From assembly GCA_040398425.1 (NCBI GenBank), contig JBBATZ010000005.1, positions 51,536-115,535 on the forward strand: a DNA stretch of 64,000 bases, written 5' to 3'. The translations under genes were made by a program, and so were the position numbers. Each line of letters starts with the position of its first letter. Position 1 is the first letter of the stretch. The notes beneath the pieces are model-generated. The model was not told the DNA's origin. It was given only the letters and a program-made list of their open reading frames with translations, and did not search any database. Origin of the DNA: UBA7672 sp040398425 (GTDB lineage: Bacteria > Pseudomonadota > Alphaproteobacteria > Caulobacterales > Hyphomonadaceae). Below, in pieces: positions 1-7,068 of the stretch.

Positions 1-2
1 AA

Positions 3-155
3 TTGTTCGGGCTGCTGGCGGCCCTTGGGCTTGGGGACAATACGCTTGCGCGGATTGTGCTGGGTGGGGTGTTCGATCTGATAGATCTGGTCGCGTACGC
101 GTCGGGCGCGCTGCTGATCCTGGGGGGCGAGTTGGCGGTGAGGCGAGGACGGTAG
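3..155 (+). CDS. C-terminal end of a small membrane protein (DUF2809/VanZ-like tail), partial
   Basis: The window opens inside this reading frame, so only about 50 C-terminal residues are visible, ending at TAG 153-155. They are hydrophobic, with a core FDLIDLVAYASGALLILGG and a basic end (VRRGR). An FD..D..AYA.G.LL pattern is common near the end of DUF2809 and VanZ-like small integral membrane proteins; that assignment is inference from a short tail. The same frame continues after the stop for 31 codons (to TGA 249-251), which I do not consider coding. Confidence 0.5.
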   Translation: MFGLLAALGLGDNTLARIVLGGVFDLIDLVAYASGALLILGGELAVRRGR

Positions 156-325
156 CTGTTCTTGCAGCGCCGTTCGAGGCCTGACCGATATGCGATCAAG
201 GATTTTATCATCGCACTGAACGGAGAGCCGGTCATCGTTACCACCGCATGACCGGGACGTGAGCAAGACCTAGACACTTCGCAGTCGTGTGATCTGATGT
301 CGGCGAAGCAGTTGTGAGGCGTGAC

Positions 326-1189
326 ATGACATCTCGGGCACTCGTTCTGGGCGGCGGCGGTGCGCTGGGCGTGGCGTGGGAGACGGGGCTGCTGGCGGGG
401 CTGGAGCGTGAAGGCGTGAGCTTCGGCAACGCCGACCTGATCCTTGGCACGTCGGCGGGATCAATCGTCGGCAGCACGATCGCACGGGGCGTGTCGCCCC
501 ACATGATGGTGGAGATGCAGATCGCTGCAGCGAAGCAGGCGGCGGGCGGCGCGGCGGCGTCGGGACCTGCGCCGGACCTGTCGAAGGTGATGGCTTTCTT
601 CATGCGCATGCCGGAGACGGGCGAGCCGCCGATCGAGTTGCGGCGGGAGATCGGCGAGGTGTCGCGTACATCGCCGACGATTCCGGAGGCGCAGATGTTG
701 GCCCAGTTTGCGACCATGGGCATCGGGGGCGACTGGCCGAAAAGGTTCGCGTGCACGGCGGTCGATGCGACGAGTGGCGAGTTCAAGGTCTGGCGCGAGG
801 AGGACGGCGTCGACCTTGCGCGCGCAATTGCATCGAGTTGTTCGGTGCCGGGCATTTATCCCGCGATCGCCATCAACGAGCGGATGTGGATGGATGGCGG
901 CATGCGTTCGGGGACCAATGTGGATGTCGCGGTCGGGCACAAGCGCGTGCTGGCGGTTGTCGTGATTCCGATGGCGATGGCAGATGCGCGCATGAAGGCG
1001 CGGGTCAACGCCGAGGGCGACGCTGTGACAAAGGCGGGCGGGCGCTATGACCTGATCTCGCCGGATGCGGAGACGCAGGAAGCGTTCGGGCCGAACCTCA
1101 TGGATGGAACGCGGCGCGTGCAATTGATCGAGCAGGGCCTGCGGCAGGGGAAGGCCGAAGCAGCGCGGGTAAAGGCGTTCTGGAGCTAG
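326..1189 (+). CDS. Patatin-like phospholipase family protein
   Basis: A 287-residue serine lipid acyl hydrolase of the patatin/RssA type, expected to be cytoplasmic or peripheral because no signal peptide is visible. The glycine-rich oxyanion loop GGGGALG lies at residues 9-15, the nucleophile elbow G-T-S-A-G puts the catalytic Ser at about 43, and the DGG motif with the dyad Asp is at about 190. I chose ATG 326 because GAGG (316-319) lies six bases upstream; an in-frame GTG at 314 would add four residues. Substrate unknown. The next plus-strand gene is 150 bp away, so this may be a single-gene unit. Confidence 0.93.
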   Translation: MTSRALVLGGGGALGVAWETGLLAGLEREGVSFGNADLILGTSAGSIVGSTIARGVSPHMMVEMQIAAAKQAAGGAAASGPAPDLSKVMAFFMRMPETGEPPIELRREIGEVSRTSPTIPEAQMLAQFATMGIGGDWPKRFACTAVDATSGEFKVWREEDGVDLARAIASSCSVPGIYPAIAINERMWMDGGMRSGTNVDVAVGHKRVLAVVVIPMAMADARMKARVNAEGDAVTKAGGRYDLISPDAETQEAFGPNLMDGTRRVQLIEQGLRQGKAEAARVKAFWS

Positions 1190-1340
1190 GCGCCAGAACT
1201 TGCGGTGGGCCGCCGAGGGAACCCCAAGGGAAATGCGGGAGGGGGCTTCGAATCGGCAGCGGTTCCTGCCTATTGTGCTGGCCCGCGCGCAGGACTGGAT
1301 GTGGAATGCCGCGATGTTGGCGAGCGAAGGATAGCTGGAC

Positions 1341-1712
1341 TTGAAGGTCGCCTATCAAATTCTGCTGCACCTGCTGGGCGTTGGCTGCATTGCCGCGTGC
1401 ATCGCGATTGTCGCGACGATGGGGTCTCTGGACATCCATTGGTCCGGGTGGGTCGCGGTGGCGTTCTTTTTGGTGCTGGCGTTGGGAATCCTGCTGGGCT
1501 GGTTCCCGTGGCGGGGCAAGCCGTTGCTGGTGCTCGTCAAGGGTTTCTATGTGATGTCAGCGCTCGCGCTGGTCGGGTTCGGGTTCACGATGAGCGACCC
1601 GTGGCGGCCGCAATTGTGGATGGTGCTCGCGCCTGTCATCGCAGCCGTCGTGGCGCGCATCGTCATCGTGTTGATGCGGTCGCGCGGCGACGCGCAGGCT
1701 TCCGGCGGTTAG
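1341..1712 (+). CDS. Hypothetical four-helix membrane protein
   Basis: This encodes 123 residues that are almost wholly hydrophobic. Four transmembrane segments can be drawn, roughly residues 6-29, 33-52, 62-78 and 91-113, with short loops and a basic C-terminus. It starts with TTG, with GAAGGA (1326-1331) about nine bases upstream. I do not recognise a family. The TTG start lowers certainty, but the hydrophobic pattern and absence of rare codons argue that it is real. Confidence 0.6.
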   Translation: MKVAYQILLHLLGVGCIAACIAIVATMGSLDIHWSGWVAVAFFLVLALGILLGWFPWRGKPLLVLVKGFYVMSALALVGFGFTMSDPWRPQLWMVLAPVIAAVVARIVIVLMRSRGDAQASGG

Positions 1713-1858
1713 GCCGTTATCGGGGGCGGCGGATGCGGTGAGGGTGGTGGCTCGACCACGGGGTCGGACGTAACCTCAGGCGGTGTAGCAGGAGGTTCGG
1801 GTCTGGCCGGCGCAGGTTCACCGGGAAGCGGCTGGTCGAGTGGTGTTGGGGTGCTCAT
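1709..1858 (-). CDS. Possible 49-residue proline-rich peptide
   Basis: An ATG-initiated frame on the minus strand, 51 bp downstream of the SDR gene on the same strand. Nearly half the residues are Pro, with many Pro-Glu and Pro-Ala pairs, and the end overlaps the stop of the opposite-strand membrane protein by four bases. No convincing ribosome-binding site is visible. It could be a short cytoplasmic or export-linker-like peptide, or a chance frame in GC-rich DNA. Low confidence. Confidence 0.3.
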   Translation of the reverse strand: MSTPTPLDQPLPGEPAPARPEPPATPPEVTSDPVVEPPPSPHPPPPITA

Positions 1859-1909
1859 GCTGACCCAACGCCGGACGCGGACAATCGTTTCCTCTTGGCC
1901 TGACGCGGA

Positions 1910-2698
1910 TCAGCCGCCCACGCGCCCGACGCCGAGCAGGGACATGCCGCCATCGCAGGGGATGATGCCGCCGGTGATGTAAGCGGCGGCGTCCGAGCAG
2001 AGGAAGAGGGCTAGGTCGGCGACTTCGTCCTTGGTGCCGAGGCGCTGCATGGGGTTGCCTCTGGCGCTTTTCTCCATCGCCTCGGGTGTGGGGGCGAGAC
2101 GGTTCATGCCTTCGGTATCGGCGATTGGGCCGGGGATGATGGAGTTGATGCGGACGCCGAGCGAGCCCCATTCAATGGCGAGCGTTTTCACGAGCATGTC
2201 CGCGCCGGCCTTTGCGGCGTTGACGTGGGACTGCAGCGGATAGGGGTGAAGCGCCTGAGGGGCCGAGATGGTAATGCAGGACGCGCCAGGCTTGCGCAGG
2301 TGCGGGAAGCCCTGACGCATCACGTTGAAACAGCCCACGAGGTCGATATCGATCACGGCGCGGAAGCCGTTGTAGGAAAGTCCGTTGAAGGGCGCGACGA
2401 AGTTGCCGGCGGCGCCCGAGACGAGAATGTCGATCTCGCCGTGAGCTTCGACGGACTTTGCGAAAGCCGCGCCGACGCCGTCATGGTCACGGACATCCTG
2501 CGCGATGCCGATGCATTTCGCGCCGGTGGCGCGGATGCCGGCCGCGGCTGCCTCGATCTTGTCGGTGGAGCGCGACAGGATGGTCACGGCTGCGCCGGCC
2601 TGGGCGAGGCGGGTTGCGATCTGGAGGTTGATGCCGCTGGAGGCGCCGGCGACGAAGGCCGTCTTGCCCGTGAGTAGTCCGTCCCGAAAAGTTGCCAT
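1910..2698 (-). CDS. SDR-family oxidoreductase, 2,4-dienoyl-CoA reductase type
   Basis: A 262-residue short-chain dehydrogenase with a Rossmann fold. The NADP-binding glycine motif AGASSGI lies at residues 17-23 and the GAAGN motif follows about residue 94. The usual YxxxK tetrad is altered: the Lys is present in HVNAAKAG but the Tyr position is Val. That, and the sequence PGPIADTEGM, match the 2,4-dienoyl-CoA reductase (DECR2-like) branch, which also lacks the Tyr. The likely role is beta-oxidation of unsaturated fatty acids. ATG 2698 is chosen because GGGAG lies eight bases upstream and residue 1 begins the domain; an extension to 2977 is not protein-like. Confidence 0.87.
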   Translation of the reverse strand: MATFRDGLLTGKTAFVAGASSGINLQIATRLAQAGAAVTILSRSTDKIEAAAAGIRATGAKCIGIAQDVRDHDGVGAAFAKSVEAHGEIDILVSGAAGNFVAPFNGLSYNGFRAVIDIDLVGCFNVMRQGFPHLRKPGASCITISAPQALHPYPLQSHVNAAKAGADMLVKTLAIEWGSLGVRINSIIPGPIADTEGMNRLAPTPEAMEKSARGNPMQRLGTKDEVADLALFLCSDAAAYITGGIIPCDGGMSLLGVGRVGG

Positions 2699-2853
2699 GC
2701 GCCGTGCTCCCGTGTGTTTTGGGCAAGGGACGCCATTGCGGCGTTCACGGCAAGATGTCTTTGGGGAAGCTATCCGGGCGGAGACAGGGCGTGTAGGGAG
2801 AAAAAAAATGAGTGCTCCGGCCACGATTCGGAGCCCCGTGTTTTCGGGGAGTG

Positions 2854-3636
2854 ATGCGTTTGAAGGTGATGCTTGCCGCCAGTCTGATGCTGGCCGCCGT
2901 TCTTGGCGGATGCGTCTCCGTGCATGAGACCGAGACGACAGTTGTGGCGCAGGCGGCGGCCAAGCCGATGCCGCCAATCACCATCTATCACCTCGAGGGA
3001 CGACGCTCTGAGCGTGTCGTCTGGCTGATGGAAGAATTGGGCTTTCCGTACGAGCTGAAGTTCGTGAACAACAGCCTCGGCGCTTCACTTGCGGAAATCC
3101 GCAAGGTGAATCCCAAAATGCCGACGGCGCCCACGGTTCTTTATGACGGTCAGGTCCTCATGGAATCCGGCGCGATTATCGATGTCATTCTGCGCCGCCA
3201 CGCCCCCGGTAAGCTGATGCCCGCGCTCGATAGCAAGGACTACCCCTGGCACCAGATCTGGTACCAGTACGCAGAGGGCTCACTCCTGCCAGGCGTCGGG
3301 ACGGACTACAATGTCTGGCAGATCAAACCGCCAGAGAAGCGCTCCCCGCTGGTCGATTCCGAGAACACCATTAAGTTCGCCGAGGACTGGCTTAGCCGGA
3401 GTCCCTATTTCGGCGGACCGGACTTCACCTCCGCCGATATCATGATGGAATTCGCGCTGCGCTATACGTTCCTGCTCAATATCGTCGACAATGAGCGTTT
3501 TCCGAACATCCTGAACTGGCTCGATCGCATGCATGCGCGTCCCGCCTATCAGCGCATGGTCGCCAAAGCGCGCCCCAATGGAATGCTCAGCCCGCCCATG
3601 CCGCTGCCGGACGAGGCACGCCCCCCGCCTCGCTAG
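2854..3636 (+). CDS. Glutathione S-transferase-fold lipoprotein (first of tandem pair)
   Basis: The 260-residue product starts with a lipoprotein signal peptide: basic MRLK, a hydrophobic stretch and lipobox L-G-G-C with the lipidated Cys near residue 20. A spacer of about 25 residues precedes a complete GST fold: a thioredoxin-like domain beginning TIYHLEGRRSERVVWLMEEL, then the ESGAIIDVIL motif that normally binds the gamma-glutamyl part of glutathione, then an all-helical domain with a SADIMM motif. GSTs are normally cytoplasmic, so export as a lipoprotein is unusual. ATG 2854 preserves the basic N-terminus; ATG 2869 is an alternative. The next gene, 35 bp downstream, is a close paralogue. 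Confidence 0.88.
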   Translation: MRLKVMLAASLMLAAVLGGCVSVHETETTVVAQAAAKPMPPITIYHLEGRRSERVVWLMEELGFPYELKFVNNSLGASLAEIRKVNPKMPTAPTVLYDGQVLMESGAIIDVILRRHAPGKLMPALDSKDYPWHQIWYQYAEGSLLPGVGTDYNVWQIKPPEKRSPLVDSENTIKFAEDWLSRSPYFGGPDFTSADIMMEFALRYTFLLNIVDNERFPNILNWLDRMHARPAYQRMVAKARPNGMLSPPMPLPDEARPPPR

Positions 3637-3671
3637 ATCAGACGTAAAAAAGAACAACGGGAGAGATCGCC

Positions 3672-4448
3672 ATGAAACTTCACTTTGGAATTGCACTCGC
3701 TGCGCTCGCGTTTGCTGGCTGTACGTCGATGTCGGAGACGGGGGCCAGCATTGCGCCCGCACAGACCGCGATGGCGATGCCGACGATCACCATCTACCAT
3801 CTCGAAAACCGCCGGTCCGAGCGGATCGTCTGGCTGATGGAAGAGCTGGGAATGCCCTATACGCTTGTATTCAAGCGTGGCGACCTTGCTGGATCGATGG
3901 CCGAGATCCGCAAGGTGAACCCGGGCATGCCGGTCGCACCGACCGTGACCATTGGCGATCAGGTTGTGACGGAATCCGGCGCGATCATCGAGACGATCCT
4001 TAACCGCTACGCGCCGGGTAAGCTGACGCCTGCGATGGCCAGCGTGGATTATGCCAACCACATGATGTGGATGCACCACGCGGAAGGCTCGCTCGCCGGC
4101 CGCGTCATCGCCGACTACCGGGTGTGGATGATCAAGCCGCCGACGGAGCGTTCGCGCCTGGTCGACTCGGAAGCGGAATACCAGTTCGCCGAAGATTATC
4201 TGGCCAAGCATCCCTGGTTCGGCGGCGCAGAGTTTTCGGCGGCTGACATCATGATGGTGTTCCCGCTGAACTTCGGCATGGCGCTCAATGTCGTCGACAA
4301 GACGCAATTCCCCAACATCAACGCCTGGAAGAAGAAGATCGAGGCGCGTCCGGCCTACCAGCGCATGCTGGCCAAGGCGCGGCCGGATGGCATGGTTGGC
4401 GCGCTTCCCGCCCTGCCAGCGCATGCTCCGAGCGGAGCGCGCCCGTAA
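3672..4448 (+). CDS. Glutathione S-transferase-fold lipoprotein (second of tandem pair)
   Basis: A 258-residue paralogue of the preceding gene and probably co-transcribed with it. The signal peptide MKLHFGIALAALAFAGC ends in lipobox A-F-A-G-C, followed by a linker and the GST N-terminal domain starting at TITIYHLENRRSERIVWL. ESGAIIETIL and SAADIMM motifs are retained. GGGAGAG at 3659-3665 gives a good ribosome-binding site for ATG 3672. Both lipidation motifs being conserved in the two copies argues that they are not false positives. Substrate and reaction are unknown; periplasmic glutathione or another thiol would be needed for transferase activity. Confidence 0.9.
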   Translation: MKLHFGIALAALAFAGCTSMSETGASIAPAQTAMAMPTITIYHLENRRSERIVWLMEELGMPYTLVFKRGDLAGSMAEIRKVNPGMPVAPTVTIGDQVVTESGAIIETILNRYAPGKLTPAMASVDYANHMMWMHHAEGSLAGRVIADYRVWMIKPPTERSRLVDSEAEYQFAEDYLAKHPWFGGAEFSAADIMMVFPLNFGMALNVVDKTQFPNINAWKKKIEARPAYQRMLAKARPDGMVGALPALPAHAPSGARP

Positions 4449-4519
4449 TTGGGTGAGGTAACCCCAGTTCTGTGAAGCTGGTTCTGGCGCTGGAAATCAT
4501 GGCGCGCTAAAAGCGGGCC

Positions 4520-5320
4520 ATGAGAATCCTTGTCGTCACAGCTTTCCTTGCAGCTTCTTCATGCGCGCCGGGTGGTCCGCCTGTTGCGGATGTTCCCGCA
4601 GCCCCGGTAACGCCCGCCTACACCTACGAGGTGACGGCGAGCTATCCGCACGATGTGCGGGCCTTCACCGAGGGCCTGCTGATCGAGGACGGTCAGCTCT
4701 ATGAGAGCACCGGCATGGAGGGCACGTCGTGGGTGCGGAAAGTAGACCTGAAGACCGGCGCCGTTCAGCAGCAGTACGACATCGACAAGCAGTATTTCGG
4801 CGAGGGCATGGTGATCTGGGATGACCGGATCATAACGCTGACCTGGAAGGGCCAGAAGGGCTTCATCCTCGACCGGGCCACGCTGGCGCCGAAGGGGGAG
4901 TGGACCTATGGCGGCGAGGGCTGGAGCCTGACGCGCGACGACAAGCAGATCTTCATGAGCGATGGCTCGAGCCAGATCCGCAAGCTGGATCCGGTGACGC
5001 TGCAGGAGACCGGCCGCATCGATGTGAAGTTGAATGGCCGGCCGATCGACCAGATCAACGAGCTGGAATTCATCAAGGGCGAGATCTGGGCGAATATCTT
5101 TCAGACTGATCGCATCGTGCGGATTGATCCGGCGACGGGCGCCGTGACGGGCATCGTCTATCTTGGTGGTATCCTCGCGGCTGAAGACCGGCGCAAGGCG
5201 GACGTTCTGAACGGGATCGCGTACGACAAGGCGGCGGACAAGATCTATGTCACGGGCAAATACTGGCCGAAGCTGTTCGAGATCAGGATCAAGGACCCGG
5301 CCGCGCCCAAGACTCAATGA
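4520..5320 (+). CDS. Glutaminyl-peptide cyclotransferase (glutamine cyclotransferase) lipoprotein
   Basis: A 266-residue protein of the plant-type glutaminyl cyclase family (PF05096), a five-bladed beta-propeller that converts N-terminal Gln to pyroglutamate. Family landmarks are HDVRAFTEGLL near residue 44, YESTGMEG, FGEG and the later LNGIAYD. The N-terminus is a short signal peptide ending at lipobox A-S-S-C, so the enzyme should be anchored in the periplasm. Its TGA overlaps the ATG of the next gene (ATGA), which implies translational coupling. The ribosome-binding site is weak. Confidence 0.9.
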   Translation: MRILVVTAFLAASSCAPGGPPVADVPAAPVTPAYTYEVTASYPHDVRAFTEGLLIEDGQLYESTGMEGTSWVRKVDLKTGAVQQQYDIDKQYFGEGMVIWDDRIITLTWKGQKGFILDRATLAPKGEWTYGGEGWSLTRDDKQIFMSDGSSQIRKLDPVTLQETGRIDVKLNGRPIDQINELEFIKGEIWANIFQTDRIVRIDPATGAVTGIVYLGGILAAEDRRKADVLNGIAYDKAADKIYVTGKYWPKLFEIRIKDPAAPKTQ

Positions 5321-5787
5321 GGAAGCTGGTCGCCGCGTTGATGCTGGCGCTGGCGGCGTGTTCGGCGGCGGATGATCCGGACGCGCAGTTTCAGCGCGAT
5401 CTTGCCGGTGCGAAGGACAAGGCGCAGGCGAGCCTGAACCTGTTCTGGGAACATTTCGCGGAACCTGCGCCGGAAGAATACGATTTCTCGTTGAAGGCTG
5501 CGCTGCCGCGCCGCGACGGCGTGCAGGGTGTGGAACAGGCCTGGCTTGAGAATGTGGCGCGGACCCCGGACAAGATCGTCGGCGAACTGGCCGTGCAGCC
5601 GCGCTATCTGGGCGAGCTGAAAAAGGGCGCGATTGTCGAGTTTCAGAACGGGCAGGTGGTCGACTGGGCGTTCATGCGGGGCGACAGGCTGCTCGGACAT
5701 TTCACGACGCGCGTGATGCTGCCGCGCATGGACACGACGCAGGCGGACTGGCTGCGGCCCTTGCTGTCGGACACGCCGGAGGGCTAG
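5317..5787 (+). CDS. DUF2314-like lipoprotein
   Basis: A 156-residue protein with signal peptide MRKLVAALMLALAAC and a lipidated Cys at about 15. The C-terminal half has the DUF2314 pattern: a strand ending in KGAIVEF, then QVVDWAFMRGDRLLGHFTTR, matching the family's DWMY..G...G.FT.R signature. The function of DUF2314 proteins is unknown. The gene overlaps the cyclotransferase by four bases, so it belongs to the same transcription unit, and its last four bases overlap the convergent isomerase gene. Confidence 0.82.
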   Translation: MRKLVAALMLALAACSAADDPDAQFQRDLAGAKDKAQASLNLFWEHFAEPAPEEYDFSLKAALPRRDGVQGVEQAWLENVARTPDKIVGELAVQPRYLGELKKGAIVEFQNGQVVDWAFMRGDRLLGHFTTRVMLPRMDTTQADWLRPLLSDTPEG

Positions 5788-6428
5788 CGCTCCTTCAGTC
5801 CGCGCTGCTTCATGCGCCAGACCAGATGGTCGATGCGGTCCTGCCCGAAGAAGGGTTCGCCCTCAAAAGCGAAGAGCGGCACGCCCCAGTGACCGGCGGC
5901 CGTTTCGGCATTTTCGTTGTCTTCGATGATGGCGTCGAGGCGGGCGGCTTCGGCGGCGGCGTCGCGTTCGAGATGGGGCAGGCCGACGGCGTCAGCGCAG
6001 GCGGCGAGCTTGCCGCCGTCGTGCCAGGCTTCGACCTCGCCGGACCACATCATGTGGCTGGCGGCGCGGACGAATTCAAAGCCCTTGCCGCGTTCGGCCG
6101 CCAGCGCCCCCAGGCGACTGACGCGCATGATGTAGGGCTGGTCGGCGGCGACCTCGCGGGTCTGGCGGTCCTGCACGATCGGGTCAGGGCGGGGCCAGCG
6201 ATAAGGGATGCCGTTCATCTCGGCAATGCGCCGCGTGTCTTTCGCCAGATAGGGCAGCCAGAGCGGGTTGGCCTTCTGGAAGAAGCCGGGAATGCGGACG
6301 GCGATCGGGCGGACGATGCGCATGGTCGCGGTCGCGTCGTATCTTGCCTGCAGTTCCTCGATCATCGGCATGGCGAGGTAGGAATACGGGCTGCGTAACG
6401 AGAAGTAGAAATCGAAGGTTAGGGTCAT
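5784..6428 (-). CDS. 2-hydroxychromene-2-carboxylate isomerase / DsbA-family (GST kappa) protein
   Basis: A 214-residue thioredoxin-fold protein of the kappa-GST/HCCA isomerase family. The N-terminal motif FYFSLRSPYSYLA carries the Ser that replaces the DsbA cysteine and activates glutathione in this family. A helical insertion follows, and the C-terminus has the canonical cis-Pro segment GVPLFAFEGEPFFGQDRI. Members act in naphthalene-type aromatic degradation or as GSH-dependent isomerases of unknown substrate. No other aromatic-degradation genes are nearby. It is cytoplasmic, as no signal peptide is visible. Confidence 0.88.
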   Translation of the reverse strand: MTLTFDFYFSLRSPYSYLAMPMIEELQARYDATATMRIVRPIAVRIPGFFQKANPLWLPYLAKDTRRIAEMNGIPYRWPRPDPIVQDRQTREVAADQPYIMRVSRLGALAAERGKGFEFVRAASHMMWSGEVEAWHDGGKLAACADAVGLPHLERDAAAEAARLDAIIEDNENAETAAGHWGVPLFAFEGEPFFGQDRIDHLVWRMKQRGLKER

Positions 6429-6456
6429 GGATCGCGCTCCCGTTTCGGCCCGGGTT

Positions 6457-6918
6457 CTATTGGGCGACCTGAGCCACGATGGCGCGTGATTTTTCCATTG
6501 CCTCTTCGCGGTTTGCCGCGACCCGTGAGCCCTCTATGGGGCGTCTCTCGCAGATCGAGGCCCGGAGCATCGCTTCGGTAGAGCCTTCCGAGATGGTTTC
6601 GAGGGGGTGTCCAACAGACTTGCCGAGCATGGTTCCATCCAGCGCCAGGTATTCGCCTGCGTTCTGCGTGAACGTGCCGGACTGGCAGTCGAGCCTGAAA
6701 GGGTGCGCCATCCACTGGACGGGGCCCATCGGGGTGGATTTTGGGGACCGAGCTAGGATGAAGCGCCGGGCGGTCGCAACCTGACCGTCGACGGCGATGT
6801 CGCCCCAGCCGATCACCCCTTCGCCGGTCTCAAGATATCCCCAGTTGCCGGGCTTATGGGCGCTGGCGGGGGCCGCTAGCAAAATCGCCGCGACGGTCAG
6901 GAAAATAGCCCGGCGCAT
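6457..6918 (-). CDS. Hypothetical exported protein (surface-adhesin E-like pattern)
   Basis: A 153-residue protein with an N-terminal signal peptide (basic MRR, hydrophobic core, AxA site at PASA-HK). The mature part has a WGDI start, an invariant-looking RLDC segment and a YLALDGTMLG end, an arrangement reminiscent of the surface-adhesin E / small periplasmic beta-domain family; this is a weak similarity. ATG 6918 has a GGGG about six bases upstream; an alternative ATG at 6930 would add four residues. The start lies 150 bp from the divergent glyS start. Confidence 0.65.
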   Translation of the reverse strand: MRRAIFLTVAAILLAAPASAHKPGNWGYLETGEGVIGWGDIAVDGQVATARRFILARSPKSTPMGPVQWMAHPFRLDCQSGTFTQNAGEYLALDGTMLGKSVGHPLETISEGSTEAMLRASICERRPIEGSRVAANREEAMEKSRAIVAQVAQ

Positions 6919-7068
6919 GCGATACCCCATGTGATTCCAGCGCGCGCACATAACGACGGGAATCTCCCCACCGCAACTGTCGTAGGGATTGCGCTGGGCT
7001 GCCGTCTTCACCCTTGAAATTCCCACCATTCCGCTGCACTCCCCACGCTACGGAACGTGAAGGTCAGC

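Noticed and set aside
156..251. 31-codon frame after the stop of the partial membrane protein, continuing in the same frame
   Set aside because: No start or ribosome-binding site, and the tail before it already ends like a membrane protein; too short to support.
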